Below, one piece after another: positions 45,894 to 54,968 of a DNA stretch of 64,000 bases; positions within the stretch are counted from its first letter, which is position 1; each line of letters begins with the position of its first letter. The translations under genes and the position numbers were made by a program. This DNA comes from Prochlorococcus sp. AG-388-A01 (GTDB lineage Bacteria; Cyanobacteriota; Cyanobacteriia; PCC-6307; Cyanobiaceae). Under the pieces are notes generated by a model. It made no database searches. It was not told the origin of the DNA and saw nothing but the letters and a program-made list of their open reading frames with translations. Where the stretch lies: positions 1 to 64,000 of the forward strand of contig QCGK01000003.1 of assembly GCA_003279945.1 (NCBI GenBank), read 5' to 3'.

Positions 45894-47033
45894 TCAACAT
45901 CTTTCTAACATTAGAGAAACAAATTTTTTAAATAAATAATCTGAATCATGTGGCCCAGGTCCTGCTTCTGGATGATATTGAACACTAAATATAGGCTTAT
46001 TATTAACTTCCAATCCAGCGACAGTATTATCATTAAGGTTGTAGTGAGTTATTTTAACTATGTCCATTGAGAGAGAGTCAGGGTCAATTGCAAAACCATG
46101 ATTCTGACTAGTTATCTCAATTTGATTATCTATTCCACAAGGATGATTTAATCCACGATGCCCAAAAGGAAGTTTAAATGTAGAACCACCTAAAGCTAAT
46201 CCAAATATTTGATGGCCAAGGCATATTCCAAACATAGGTATTTCTCCGTATTCAATAAGTGCTCTTGCTAAATCTATACCTTCAGAAACAGAAGAAGGAT
46301 CACCTGGGCCATTTGAGAAGAAAATACCATCAGGATTATGTGATAAAACATCATCTAAAGTAGATCGGAAAGGTAAAACTAAAATTTCACACCCATGGGA
46401 GACAAGTCTATTTAAAATTGAATTTTTTATTCCAAAATCAATTGCTACTATTTTTAGTTTTTTAGCCTTATCAAAATATATTTTTCTGACATCAAAATCT
46501 GTTTCTGTATGTTTTTTCCATGAATATTCTTTTTTTGTTGAAACTAATTTTGCCAAGTTTAATCCCTCCATTTTTGGGGTGTGATCGATTATCTCTAAAC
46601 AATTTTCTACAGTTTTATCTTCAGAGGTAAGAACTCCATTCATCGAACCATTTGATCTTAAAATTTTCACAAGAGCTCTAGTATCAATACCAAAAAGACC
46701 TATGATGTTTCGATCAATTAACCATTGATTAAAATTCTTTAGAGATCTCCAATTACTATTATTAGACGAATAATTTCTCACAATTATTCCTCTGATACTA
46801 TTTTCAGATTCTGAATCTTCAAGATTAGTACCAGTATTTCCTATTTCTGGATAGGTAAATGTTAATATTTGTCCAAAATAACTTGGATCAGTAATAACTT
46901 CTTGATAACCAGTCATTCCTGTATTAAAGACTATTTCTCCAACGGCAGTACCGGAAGCTCCAAAAGAAAATCCAGGAAATACAATTCCATTGCTTAAAAC
47001 TAATTTTGCATTTTTTTTATAAGGACTAATCAT
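45894..47033 (-). CDS. carA: Carbamoyl-phosphate synthase small subunit
   Basis: CarA is the glutaminase subunit that passes ammonia to CarB for carbamoyl phosphate (arginine and pyrimidines). The 379-residue protein has the CPSase small domain (GIVFPGFSFGA, NTGMTGYQEVITDPSY) and a class I glutamine amidotransferase domain with the nucleophile elbow GICLGHQIFGLALGG and the HxE pair in QYHPEAGPGPHDS. The start shares one base with the trpD stop. Confidence 0.96.
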   Translation of the reverse strand: MISPYKKNAKLVLSNGIVFPGFSFGASGTAVGEIVFNTGMTGYQEVITDPSYFGQILTFTYPEIGNTGTNLEDSESENSIRGIIVRNYSSNNSNWRSLKNFNQWLIDRNIIGLFGIDTRALVKILRSNGSMNGVLTSEDKTVENCLEIIDHTPKMEGLNLAKLVSTKKEYSWKKHTETDFDVRKIYFDKAKKLKIVAIDFGIKNSILNRLVSHGCEILVLPFRSTLDDVLSHNPDGIFFSNGPGDPSSVSEGIDLARALIEYGEIPMFGICLGHQIFGLALGGSTFKLPFGHRGLNHPCGIDNQIEITSQNHGFAIDPDSLSMDIVKITHYNLNDNTVAGLEVNNKPIFSVQYHPEAGPGPHDSDYLFKKFVSLMLERC

Positions 47034-48082
47034 TAAATTGAAATCAATTCATCTGCAGATAAATACTCTTTTAAGAGTAAAAAATTATTCCAAGGATTGC
47101 CTTTATTAATTGAAAATAAAGCCTTATTAAATCCATCATGTAAATCATCCTCAATTCCTGCCACCCATAGAACTAGAGCAGCATTCAAGGCGACAACATC
47201 CTTATGGGATTTTTGTCCATAACCACTTAAAACAGACTTTAATATTTCTTCGCTTGAGTCACTATTAGAAACCACTAGTTTTTCGTTTGAAATATTTTCA
47301 TGTTTAAAATCAGAAATATTAATTTTTGAAAATTGCAATTCACCTTTTTCAACGAAAACTAATTTATTTTCACCTTGAAGTGAAGCCTCATCGAGACCAC
47401 CAGAACCATGAACTACTATTGCTCTATTCATTCCCATTTTTAATAGAGCACTTGCCATAGGTTCTAAAAGGTCCTCAGAAGCAACACCCAAAACTTGCGC
47501 ATTGGGCCTCAAAGGATTTACCAATGGTCCTAGTTGATTAAATACAGTCCTAATTCCTAGGTCCTTTCTTAAAGGAGCTAGTTTTACTAGGGATTTATGC
47601 CAAACAGGTGCAAACAAAAAAGTAATACCAATTTCATTAACGGCAGAGATTACTTTTTCTAATGAACAATTTAAATTTAAACCAAGATTTAACAAAACAT
47701 CAGCTGAGCCAACTTTTCCACTAGCACTTTTATTACCGTGTTTAGCAATCTTCACACCACATGATGCTGCCACAAATGCAACCGCAGTAGAAATATTAAA
47801 TGTATTAGCTCCATCGCCTCCTGTGCCACAAGTATCTACCAAATAATTGGTAGGCCTTGCAACTGGCAATTCGCAAACATTTAAAAGTTCTTGAGCCATA
47901 GAAGACAATTCGACTCCTGTACAACCCTTAGCTCTCAAAGCACTCAAAAAAGCTCCTGTTTGTACATCAGATATTTCATCATTAAGCCATCTTTGCATTA
48001 AAGATCTAGAAATTAGAGCATCGAGGTTTTTCCCTTCTAACAAAATGTTTAGGATTTCAGCGTTTGACAGATCAGAAGACAT
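47033..48082 (-). CDS. trpD: Anthranilate phosphoribosyltransferase
   Basis: TrpD transfers phosphoribose to anthranilate in tryptophan synthesis. The 349 residues contain the PRPP motif [34 protein letters not shown] and [14 protein letters not shown]. All are family hallmarks. The stop codon overlaps the carA start by one base (TAATG), so translation is coupled; this trpD-carA pairing links two pathways that use glutamine-derived nitrogen. Confidence 0.96.
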   Translation of the reverse strand: MSSDLSNAEILNILLEGKNLDALISRSLMQRWLNDEISDVQTGAFLSALRAKGCTGVELSSMAQELLNVCELPVARPTNYLVDTCGTGGDGANTFNISTAVAFVAASCGVKIAKHGNKSASGKVGSADVLLNLGLNLNCSLEKVISAVNEIGITFLFAPVWHKSLVKLAPLRKDLGIRTVFNQLGPLVNPLRPNAQVLGVASEDLLEPMASALLKMGMNRAIVVHGSGGLDEASLQGENKLVFVEKGELQFSKINISDFKHENISNEKLVVSNSDSSEEILKSVLSGYGQKSHKDVVALNAALVLWVAGIEDDLHDGFNKALFSINKGNPWNNFLLLKEYLSADELISI

Positions 48083-48120
48083 TTATTTTTTGATGAATAT
48101 GAATATGAAATAATTAAAGT

Positions 48121-48417
48121 TCAATTTGAAGTATCAAAACCTGACCCAACTAAATCTTTATTTGTATTAATGGGCCTGAAACTTTTTGACCAAATATTTT
48201 TCGTTTTTGAGAAAAGTTCATTTTCAGTAATTTTCCAAAACTTTAAAATTTTTTCAATATCATTTTTAATTTCAACTTCACCAGGGAAATTCTTATACCG
48301 GTTTATCAATCTAGCGAGATTAATAAAGTCAAGATCTTCTGGATTTTCTTTAGTGATAAGAGAATCTATAGTATTCTTGTCAGTTGTATGTAATGGATGA
48401 GTTTGATCGTTACTCAT
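48121..48417 (-). CDS. DUF3288 protein
   Basis: This 98-residue soluble protein begins SNDQTHPLHTTDKNTIDSLI and has the block LARLINRYKNFPGEVEIKNDI, matching the cyanobacterial DUF3288 family. No function is known. It lies 38 bases before trpD on the same strand and diverges from the ABC exporter with 81 bases between starts. Confidence 0.85.
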   Translation of the reverse strand: MSNDQTHPLHTTDKNTIDSLITKENPEDLDFINLARLINRYKNFPGEVEIKNDIEKILKFWKITENELFSKTKNIWSKSFRPINTNKDLVGSGFDTSN

Positions 48418-48498
48418 AAGATAAATACTAAATCATTTATAAAATTAGCTCACATATTTAAAAATGAAACATTATCTTAATCATATCGGCAAAATTAA

Positions 48499-50244
48499 AT
48501 GAAAAATTTAAAATTTAAAGTTATATTCAAATATTTAAAACCTTACAAAAAAGAATTTTTATATGGAGCAATAGCTCTACTTTTAGTGAATATTTTGAGC
48601 GTGGTAATACCCCTAGAAGTAAAAAACATAATTGACCAATTACAAAATGGTTTTTCTTCTGATTTTGTGATTTCTAAATCTTTGTGGTTAATATTATTGG
48701 CAACTTGTATGGGTTTAATCAGACTATTTTCAAGACAGATTGTCTTTGGTATAGGTAGAAAGGTTGAAGTAAATCTTCGTCAAAAACTTTTCGATCATTT
48801 GCTTATTCAAGACCCAGAATGGATACAAAAAAAAGGTAGTGGTGACATTATTAGTAGAGCCACAAGCGATGTTGAAAATATTAGAAGGCTTTTAGGTTTT
48901 ACTGTTTTAAGTCTATGCAACATTGTCTTAGCTTATACATTAACTATTCCATCAATGTTTTCGATTAATAAAACATTAACAATATCCGCTTTAATGATTT
49001 TTCCATTAATACTTGGAATTGTAAGTTTATTCGGCGGTAGAATGGTTAACCAAAGAAAGGCTCAACAAGAGTCATTATCAAAACTTAGTGATTTAATACA
49101 AGAAGATCTTTCAGGAATAAGCTCTATCAAAATTTATGCACAAGAAAATGCAGAAAAGAAAGAATTTAGCATTCATAATAAAGCTTATCGTAATTCTGCG
49201 ATAAAACTTGCAAGAACAGCAAGTACCTTATTTCCATTGCTACAAGGTATCTCCTCAATTTCATTACTAATTTTATTAGGACTAGGAACCTTTCAACTAG
49301 AGAGTGGATTCATTTCAATAGGTGGTTTAGTCGCTTTAATTCTTTATGTCGAGAGGCTTGTTTTCCCTACAGCTCTCTTAGGTTTTACATTGAACACTTT
49401 TCAACTCGGACAGGTAAGTTTAGATCGTGTAGAAGAAATCCTGCAGAACAAACCAAATATTTTAGATGGAAAAAACACTAAATACTTAAAGAAAAAAGTA
49501 AAAGGATTGATAGAAGCAAAAAACCTAACGATCAAATATCCAAGATCAAAATTTAACTCATTAAATAATCTCAATATTAAAATTTATCCTGGAGAACTTA
49601 TAGCAATAGTTGGCCCTGTGGGTTGTGGTAAAACAACACTTGCAAAGTGTCTTGGAAGAACTATTGAAATTCCAGATGGTAAATTATTTTTAGATGATAT
49701 TGATATAAAAACTATAAAATTAGAAGATCTTAGAAAAAATATTGCTATCGTTCCACAAGAAGCATTCCTATTTACCTCTACAATCTCTGAAAACTTACGT
49801 TATGGAAAACCCAAAGCTACTGTGGGATTAGTCAAAGAAAGTGCTAAAAAGGCAGGGATAATTGATGACATCAATAATTTCCCTCAAAAGTTTAAAACAA
49901 TTGTTGGTGAAAGAGGTATTACACTTAGTGGTGGGCAGAGGCAAAGAACAGCACTTGGGAGAGCATTACTTGTAAACTCCCCTATTGTGGTTCTTGATGA
50001 TGCTTTAGCAAGCGTAGACAATAAAACAGCCGCAATAATAATTGATGAAATGCGAGAGAGAAGTAGTAAAACAATTTTGATGATTAGTCACCAACTATCG
50101 GTTGCTGCTACTTGTGACAGAGTTTTAGTAATGAACAAAGGAGAAATAGTACAAGAAGGTAATCATAAAGATTTAGTAAAACAGAATGGGCTTTATAAAC
50201 AACTCTGGGAGAGAGAACTAGCAACTAATATTGTTAAACACTAA
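48499..50244 (+). CDS. ABC exporter, fused permease and ATPase
   Basis: This 581-residue half-transporter of the MdlB/MsbA type has six helices (about 1-310) followed by the ATPase: Walker A GPVGCGKTT, signature LSGGQRQRTALGRALL, Walker B VVLDDALASVD and H-loop MISHQ. It would dimerise and export lipids, peptides or drugs; the substrate is unknown. It begins a plus-strand pair with msrA. Confidence 0.94.
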   Translation: MKNLKFKVIFKYLKPYKKEFLYGAIALLLVNILSVVIPLEVKNIIDQLQNGFSSDFVISKSLWLILLATCMGLIRLFSRQIVFGIGRKVEVNLRQKLFDHLLIQDPEWIQKKGSGDIISRATSDVENIRRLLGFTVLSLCNIVLAYTLTIPSMFSINKTLTISALMIFPLILGIVSLFGGRMVNQRKAQQESLSKLSDLIQEDLSGISSIKIYAQENAEKKEFSIHNKAYRNSAIKLARTASTLFPLLQGISSISLLILLGLGTFQLESGFISIGGLVALILYVERLVFPTALLGFTLNTFQLGQVSLDRVEEILQNKPNILDGKNTKYLKKKVKGLIEAKNLTIKYPRSKFNSLNNLNIKIYPGELIAIVGPVGCGKTTLAKCLGRTIEIPDGKLFLDDIDIKTIKLEDLRKNIAIVPQEAFLFTSTISENLRYGKPKATVGLVKESAKKAGIIDDINNFPQKFKTIVGERGITLSGGQRQRTALGRALLVNSPIVVLDDALASVDNKTAAIIIDEMRERSSKTILMISHQLSVAATCDRVLVMNKGEIVQEGNHKDLVKQNGLYKQLWERELATNIVKH

Positions 50245-50280
50245 AAATAATATTTAATTTATGATATTAAAATTTAAGTT

Positions 50281-51009
50281 ATGTTTGAATTCCTAAAAAA
50301 CATTATGAATAATGAAGATTCTACTTCAAATAATGGTGCCAACTCAACTCATAAAATATTAAAAACAGATATTAAAAAAGATCCTAATGATAAAGAAGAC
50401 GAAATTATATTTGGTTGTGGTTGTTTCTGGGGAGCTGAAAAATGTTTTTGGAAACTTCCAGGAGTTGTGACAACCTCAGTAGGTTATGCAGGCGGTGATA
50501 AAAGTAACCCAACTTATTATGAAGTATGTTCAGGTTTAACTGGTCATTCAGAAGTCGTAAGAGTTATCTGGGATAAAAGTGAAATAGATATAAGTGATTT
50601 ATTGAAAATGTTTTGGGAATGTCATGACCCTACACAAAAAAATAGACAAGGTAATGATATGGGTACTCAATATAGGTCAGCGATTTATTTTAAAAATGAA
50701 AATAACAAAGAAATCATTTTAGCCACTAAAGAACAATATCAAAAAGAGCTTAATAAAAAAAACCTTGGGTTAATTGAAACTGAAATAAAAATGATTGATA
50801 CTTATTATTACGCAGAAGATTACCATCAACAATATCTTGCATCAGAAGGCAGCAGGCAGTACTGTTCCGCTTCACCTACAAAAGTTAAGCTGGGAGAATT
50901 TACTGGAAGTAATTACAAATTAAAAGAATATATTTGGAAAAACTTTAATTGGGAAATTGATAAGTGCGTATTGAGATCTGATAACAATCCTATAAAAAAT
51001 AACATTTAA
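50281..51009 (+). CDS. msrA: Peptide methionine sulfoxide reductase MsrA
   Basis: MsrA reduces methionine-S-sulfoxide in oxidised proteins. The active Cys48 is in GCGCFWGAEK, followed by GVVTTSVGYAGG and GHSEVVRV, and by NDMGTQYRSAIYF. About 40 polar N-terminal residues precede the catalytic domain and are unusual for bacterial MsrA; an extra Cys46 sits two residues before the nucleophile. The tail beyond YCSASP is also long (242 residues in all). The tRNA-Pro gene follows. Confidence 0.94.
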   Translation: MFEFLKNIMNNEDSTSNNGANSTHKILKTDIKKDPNDKEDEIIFGCGCFWGAEKCFWKLPGVVTTSVGYAGGDKSNPTYYEVCSGLTGHSEVVRVIWDKSEIDISDLLKMFWECHDPTQKNRQGNDMGTQYRSAIYFKNENNKEIILATKEQYQKELNKKNLGLIETEIKMIDTYYYAEDYHQQYLASEGSRQYCSASPTKVKLGEFTGSNYKLKEYIWKNFNWEIDKCVLRSDNNPIKNNI

Positions 51010-51036
51010 AACCATCTAATCTTTATAGTAATAAAA

Positions 51037-51110
51037 CGGGGCGTAGCGCAGTTTGGTAGCGCACCACTTTGGGGTAGTGGGGGTCGTGGGTTCAAATCCC
51101 GCCGTTCCGA
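51037..51110 (+). tRNA. tRNA-Pro (anticodon GGG)
   Basis: The 74 bases fold into a full cloverleaf. Acceptor arms CGGGGCG and CGTTCCG pair with G-U pairs allowed. The D stem is GCGC/GCGC. The anticodon stem CCACT/AGTGG encloses TTGGGGT, giving anticodon GGG. The T stem is GTGGG/CCCGC around TTCAAAT, and the discriminator base is A. CCA is not encoded. It lies 27 bases after msrA and its end adjoins the stop of a small minus-strand gene. Confidence 0.95.
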
Positions 51111-51263
51111 TTACTTATCATCATCATTTATAAGGGATTTATATAGTTTATATGAGCTTATGCCTACAGCTATGAAAGTAAAAGATGAAAAAAAAGCTAA
51201 AACAACTAAAGTAAGGTTTGAAACTTCAACTTCACCTAGCTGAAACGATAAAAAAATATTCAT
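51111..51263 (-). CDS. 50-residue single-helix membrane protein
   Basis: ATG at 51263 opens a 50-residue frame beginning MNIFLSFQLGEVEVSN, followed by a hydrophobic helix (about 17-37, LTLVVLAFFSSFTFIAVG) and a basic then acidic tail ending INDDDK. The stop lies directly next to the last base of tRNA-Pro. It resembles the small single-span proteins of cyanobacterial thylakoids in style, but no known subunit is recognised. It is the only candidate in the gap between the tRNA and uppP. Confidence 0.62.
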   Translation of the reverse strand: MNIFLSFQLGEVEVSNLTLVVLAFFSSFTFIAVGISSYKLYKSLINDDDK

Positions 51264-51316
51264 TAGACATTAAATTTTTTAAACGTTAACATAATTGCTA
51301 TTTTTTTAACAATGAA

Positions 51317-52120
51317 TTATAAATTCAGGAGAATTACAACACCAAATAGAACACGATAGATAATAAAAATTTTCAAACCATTTGAAGAATAATAGTTTAA
51401 TAATAAATCGATAGTAAATAAAGAAGTTACAAATGTCGTAATCAAGCCAACAATTAGAGGATAAAAACTAAAAGAAAAAAGTTCATCAAAATAAGAAACA
51501 AACTCAACAATAGCGGCAATAGAGATTGCAGGAATGCCTAAAAGAAATGAAAATTTTGCAGCATCACCTCTTTCCCAACCTGATACTAAAGCAGTAGAAA
51601 TAGTAACACCAGATCTTGAGACACCAGGAAAAATTGCAAAGGCTTGAGTAAGACCTATCAAAAAGCTATCTGAATAATTATGATTTTTTAAATTTATAAA
51701 ACCTTTTTTTTTACTATCTGCTATGTACATGAAAATAGCCATAAAGAACGAAACTAAAGCTATTGATAAATTTGAACGAAGAAACTTATCAAAAAAATAA
51801 GGAACAAATAATTTTATGCTTCCACCAAGAAGAACTATTGGAATAGTGCCAATCAAAATTGACTTTAATAACCTTTCATGAAGCAAATAATTAAAAAAGA
51901 TTTGTTTTGAAAATTGACTTTTGAATTTAAAAATATCATTCCTAAAATACCAAAATAATGCAAAAACACTTCCAAGTTGGATAATTGCAGATAAAGAATG
52001 GCCTGGATCATCAATTCCAAAAAAAAGGGATACGACTTTTAAATGAGCAGTGCTACTTACAGGAATAAATTCAGTTAAACCTTGAATTAAACCAAATAAA
52101 ATAAATTTAAAATATTCCAA
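51317..52120 (-). CDS. uppP: Undecaprenyl-diphosphatase
   Basis: UppP (BacA) dephosphorylates undecaprenyl diphosphate so the lipid carrier of cell-wall synthesis can be reused. The 267-residue membrane protein has the two signature blocks GLIQGLTEFIPVSSTAHL (active Glu, Ser) and PGVSRSGVTISTAL. The length is normal. It lies 53 bases after the start of the small 50-residue gene. Confidence 0.95.
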   Translation of the reverse strand: MEYFKFILFGLIQGLTEFIPVSSTAHLKVVSLFFGIDDPGHSLSAIIQLGSVFALFWYFRNDIFKFKSQFSKQIFFNYLLHERLLKSILIGTIPIVLLGGSIKLFVPYFFDKFLRSNLSIALVSFFMAIFMYIADSKKKGFINLKNHNYSDSFLIGLTQAFAIFPGVSRSGVTISTALVSGWERGDAAKFSFLLGIPAISIAAIVEFVSYFDELFSFSFYPLIVGLITTFVTSLFTIDLLLNYYSSNGLKIFIIYRVLFGVVILLNL

Positions 52121-52202
52121 AAACTTATAAAGTTACTTAAGTAATTAATAGCAATTTATAAAATACAATTTACATTTATTAACTAAAAGCTAATATAAAT
52201 CA

Positions 52203-52484
52203 ATGAAAGAAAAATCTTTTTTAATACTATTATTTCTTTTTTCTATATCCTTTTTTACTAATTCTGCAAAAGCCAATTATTGGTTAATAATAGGAACATA
52301 TAGACAAGGGCCCGGAGGAAGACCAGAAGTAAGTGGTATAACTAGTCCCACTTTACATTCTATTCCAATGAAAGATTTAGATACATGTAACAAGGCTGGA
52401 GAAAAAATTACAAATGAAATATACAAACCTGTTTGGCATTTTGATAGCAAATGGACTTGTGTCTTTGGCGGTGATAAAAAATAA
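52203..52484 (+). CDS. Secreted hypothetical protein
   Basis: This 93-residue product has a signal peptide (about 1-24; SFLILLFLFSISFF then AKA before NYW). The mature part of about 70 residues starts NYWLIIGTYRQGPGG and has two Cys (DTCNKAG and WTCVFG) that could form one disulphide, with conserved-looking Trp residues. The family is not recognised. It is divergent from uppP and ends 2 bases from a converging tiny gene. Confidence 0.65.
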   Translation: MKEKSFLILLFLFSISFFTNSAKANYWLIIGTYRQGPGGRPEVSGITSPTLHSIPMKDLDTCNKAGEKITNEIYKPVWHFDSKWTCVFGGDKK

Positions 52485-52486
52485 AG

Positions 52487-52621
52487 CTATCTTTTAACAT
52501 CGTGGGCACAACCATCACCCTTATAATTTTCACTTTCGTAAAAATCATTTTTCGTGCCAAAGTAAACTGTTAACAATACAAATGGCAAACTCAAAACAAA
52601 TAAAATCGTTGTTAAATCCAT
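52487..52621 (-). CDS. 44-residue single-helix membrane protein
   Basis: ATG at 52621 encodes MDLTTILFVLSLPFVLL and a helix ending TVYFGT, then a polar tail with KNDFYESENYKGDG and ending HDVKR. A helix followed by a Tyr- and Gly-rich tail looks like a small thylakoid protein. It ends 2 bases from the converging secreted protein gene, the packing expected of real genes in this genome. No family is recognised. Confidence 0.6.
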   Translation of the reverse strand: MDLTTILFVLSLPFVLLTVYFGTKNDFYESENYKGDGCAHDVKR

Positions 52622-52688
52622 AATTAAGAAGAAAAACTAATAAAGTTATTAAAAATTTAAAATAACCGTCTGTTAATTAAACATAGAT

Positions 52689-52814
52689 TTAATAATCCGT
52701 TGGACCCTTGATCCCAAGATAAAAGAAGGCACCTAAACCAACTAAAAGTAACACTCCCGCGATAGCTGCAGATGGAACAAATCCACCAACTGCAAAGGAA
52801 GAAAAAAAAGACAT
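52689..52814 (-). CDS. 41-residue single-helix membrane protein
   Basis: ATG at 52814 encodes MSFFSSFAVGGFVPSAA followed by a strongly hydrophobic helix (IAGVLLLVGLGAFFYLG) and the short end IKGPTDY. Size and layout resemble small photosystem subunits. It is 67 bases upstream of the 44-residue gene on the same strand, and together they fill the 419-base stretch between the secreted protein gene and the DUF1830 gene. No known subunit is recognised. Confidence 0.6.
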   Translation of the reverse strand: MSFFSSFAVGGFVPSAAIAGVLLLVGLGAFFYLGIKGPTDY

Positions 52815-52903
52815 CACTAGAACCTAAACTAGTTTGATAATATCAATAAAAAAAAGGTATTTGTAAAAAATTATGAGTCGAAGACAATTAAAGTATTTCT
52901 TTT

Positions 52904-53131
52904 CTATGCCACTAATGTGGAATCTTCGTTATCAGCAGAAATTCTTATTCTTTCCTCCAACTTAGGGCCATACAATTCATTTCCCCAGATTTCTACTCTT
53001 GAATCATTTGGAGCCATAAAAGTAAGAATGTCAGTTGGGAATAAAGCTCTCTCTAAAAAGAAATTTGATGGGCCAATACATCTCAAGACAACCATTCTAC
53101 AACCTTCATTTCTGTAAGAAAACTCAACCAT
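52904..53131 (-). CDS. DUF1830 protein
   Basis: This 75-residue protein (MVEFSYRNEGCRMVVLR onward) contains the block NFFLERALFPTDILTFMAP and the end VEIWGNELYGPKLEER, matching the small cyanobacterial DUF1830 family. The function is unknown. A start 33 bases upstream is possible, but it would add a stretch not seen in the family. It stands 93 bases after the glycerate kinase region on the same strand. Confidence 0.78.
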   Translation of the reverse strand: MVEFSYRNEGCRMVVLRCIGPSNFFLERALFPTDILTFMAPNDSRVEIWGNELYGPKLEERIRISADNEDSTLVA

Positions 53132-53224
53132 CTCTAAACAACAAAAATATATATAATTAAACACTATTTAAGGCTACAAAAAATGTATAAAGAATTACTT
53201 AAAAAAGAATTCTTAAAAAGTAAT

Positions 53225-54166
53225 TTAATTTAATTTAACTTCAACTAAATTTCTACCTTGATCAATTAATAACAACGCATAAGAATTCATAACATCAAAA
53301 CTATTATGAGGAATAGAAACATTAAGCATTCTCAAGAAATTAGATAATTTTTCATCTTGAAGGGCGTTTCCTTTTTTTAAAAACATTTCTTTTTCTTGAT
53401 TTGACTTCCACATATTCATATATTCAAACCTTATTGGCTTTAAATGCCAAATATTGTCTATCAAACTCCAAACATCTAAGTATTTAATTAGATTACTCTG
53501 AATATTACATCTATAAGAAGATTCATGAGCACTTAAATCTAATGAATTCATGGGTTGATTATTAATATCAATAAATATAGGCTCTATACCTAAAAACCAC
53601 CCTTCAATAATTAATAAATCAGGATTATCTAATCTCCAATGAGATCTATCTCCTAAGCCATTTCTTAATGATTTATCGAAAACAGGTACATTTAATTCTC
53701 CATTTATTTTCCAATTTAATAATTTGTCATGCATTAAATTTACTGAGTGACTACCAGGAAAACCTCTTGAGACATTCCAAGGATTATTCTTAATTGCTAA
53801 TTTCATTTCATCTGAAGGGAGATAAAAATCATCTATTGAAATAACAGCAATTTTGAAATTTAATTTTAATGATATTGCTTCAAGCCATTTACCTAAAGTT
53901 GTTTTACCTGTTCCAGGTAGAGCTGAGATACCAATTATTTTTCGATCAGAAAAATTATTATGAAATTTATAAGCCTGAGACAAAAGAGGTAAAGCTAGAC
54001 CCCAAATCCAATCATCATTTACTTTATTATTCCAATATTGATCAATTGAAAGTATATTTTTTTTATAATTCCAAAAATTTAACCAATCATCCAAGGATGT
54101 CCAACCAATATCAATAATTAATTTTTCAAATTTATCAAGAGGAAAATTAATATCTAAATCTTTCAC
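53225..54166 (-). CDS. D-glycerate 3-kinase (GLYK type)
   Basis: This 313-residue P-loop kinase has GISALPGTGKTTLGK (about 79-93), the SIDDFYLPS block and LLIIEGWFLGI, the pattern of plant/cyanobacterial GLYK and phosphoribulokinase-like enzymes. GLYK makes 3-phosphoglycerate from glycerate, normally in photorespiration. Here it follows gpgP by 4 bases at the end of the glucosylglycerate cluster and could also recover glycerate released there. An uncharacterised uridine-kinase-like activity cannot be excluded. Confidence 0.83.
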   Translation of the reverse strand: MKDLDINFPLDKFEKLIIDIGWTSLDDWLNFWNYKKNILSIDQYWNNKVNDDWIWGLALPLLSQAYKFHNNFSDRKIIGISALPGTGKTTLGKWLEAISLKLNFKIAVISIDDFYLPSDEMKLAIKNNPWNVSRGFPGSHSVNLMHDKLLNWKINGELNVPVFDKSLRNGLGDRSHWRLDNPDLLIIEGWFLGIEPIFIDINNQPMNSLDLSAHESSYRCNIQSNLIKYLDVWSLIDNIWHLKPIRFEYMNMWKSNQEKEMFLKKGNALQDEKLSNFLRMLNVSIPHNSFDVMNSYALLLIDQGRNLVEVKLN

Positions 54167-54170
54167 GTCT

Positions 54171-54968
54171 CTAAATTAGCTCTAGCTTATTTATTAATTT
54201 ATTGATTTCATTTTTCCAACCATATCCATTTGGTTCAGAAGCCAAAGTAAATTCCAAATCTTTTAATTGATCTAATAAGTTTAAGTTGGGTCCATCTATT
54301 CCAGGAATAACAACTCTAATATCTGAATTTAAAAGTAGAGGCAAATCATTAGGAGAATCTCCCAAACCTATGATTTGAATATTTTGGAGGTTTGAATATT
54401 CTTTAAGAGCATTTATTGCTTTTCCTTTATTAGAATTATTAGATAATAAATGACTCATCCTATTCCCCTTAAAAATATCTACCTTGAACTTTTTACAACA
54501 AATATTAATTTTCTCTTCTAAAAAACTTGGCGGATTTAAAAAAGGCATACTCCAATTTCTATCACGCATTAAGTTCAATGAGTTACCTTTTAAGCCTGTA
54601 AGCTGAGTTGCTTCTTGATCAGTGAGATTATTAAGAGGAATAAGTTTATAATCAATTTCTTTAGAAATAAAATTCAAGATTTCTTCAAGAATTTCATACT
54701 TTTGGCCAAGAATTATTTTTCCATTAACCTTTTTAAGAGATTCACCATATATCGCAGCACCATTTTCAACAATATAAGGATCCGATAAGTTCAGATCATT
54801 TCTGATGACTTTTACCTCAGCAGCTGTCTTGCTTGTACAAAGAATTACAGGTATGGATAATTTTTGTAGGTATTTTATAGTTTCTTTAGCAGGTGTTAAA
54901 TCATACGAATGATCCATTAAAGTACCATCTACATCACTCACAATCCAAAGAGAAGAATTTTCAATCAT
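54171..54968 (-). CDS. gpgP: Glucosyl-3-phosphoglycerate phosphatase (MPGP-like HAD)
   Basis: This 265-residue HAD phosphatase of the mannosyl-3-phosphoglycerate phosphatase group has the nucleophile motif SDVDGTLMDH (Asp12, Asp14), CTSKTAAE (motif II) and IIGLGDSPNDLPLL (motif IV). With GpgS nearby it would remove the phosphate from glucosyl-3-phosphoglycerate to give glucosylglycerate. It overlaps no gene but starts 1 base after the GH13 stop, so the minus-strand genes are probably one operon. Confidence 0.85.
   Translation of the reverse strand: MIENSSLWIVSDVDGTLMDHSYDLTPAKETIKYLQKLSIPVILCTSKTAAEVKVIRNDLNLSDPYIVENGAAIYGESLKKVNGKIILGQKYEILEEILNFISKEIDYKLIPLNNLTDQEATQLTGLKGNSLNLMRDRNWSMPFLNPPSFLEEKINICCKKFKVDIFKGNRMSHLLSNNSNKGKAINALKEYSNLQNIQIIGLGDSPNDLPLLLNSDIRVVIPGIDGPNLNLLDQLKDLEFTLASEPNGYGWKNEINKLINKLELI

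Noticed and set aside
52904..53164. Longer start of the DUF1830 protein
   Set aside because: The extra residues (FNYIYFCC) do not look like the family N-terminus; the ATG at 53131 does.
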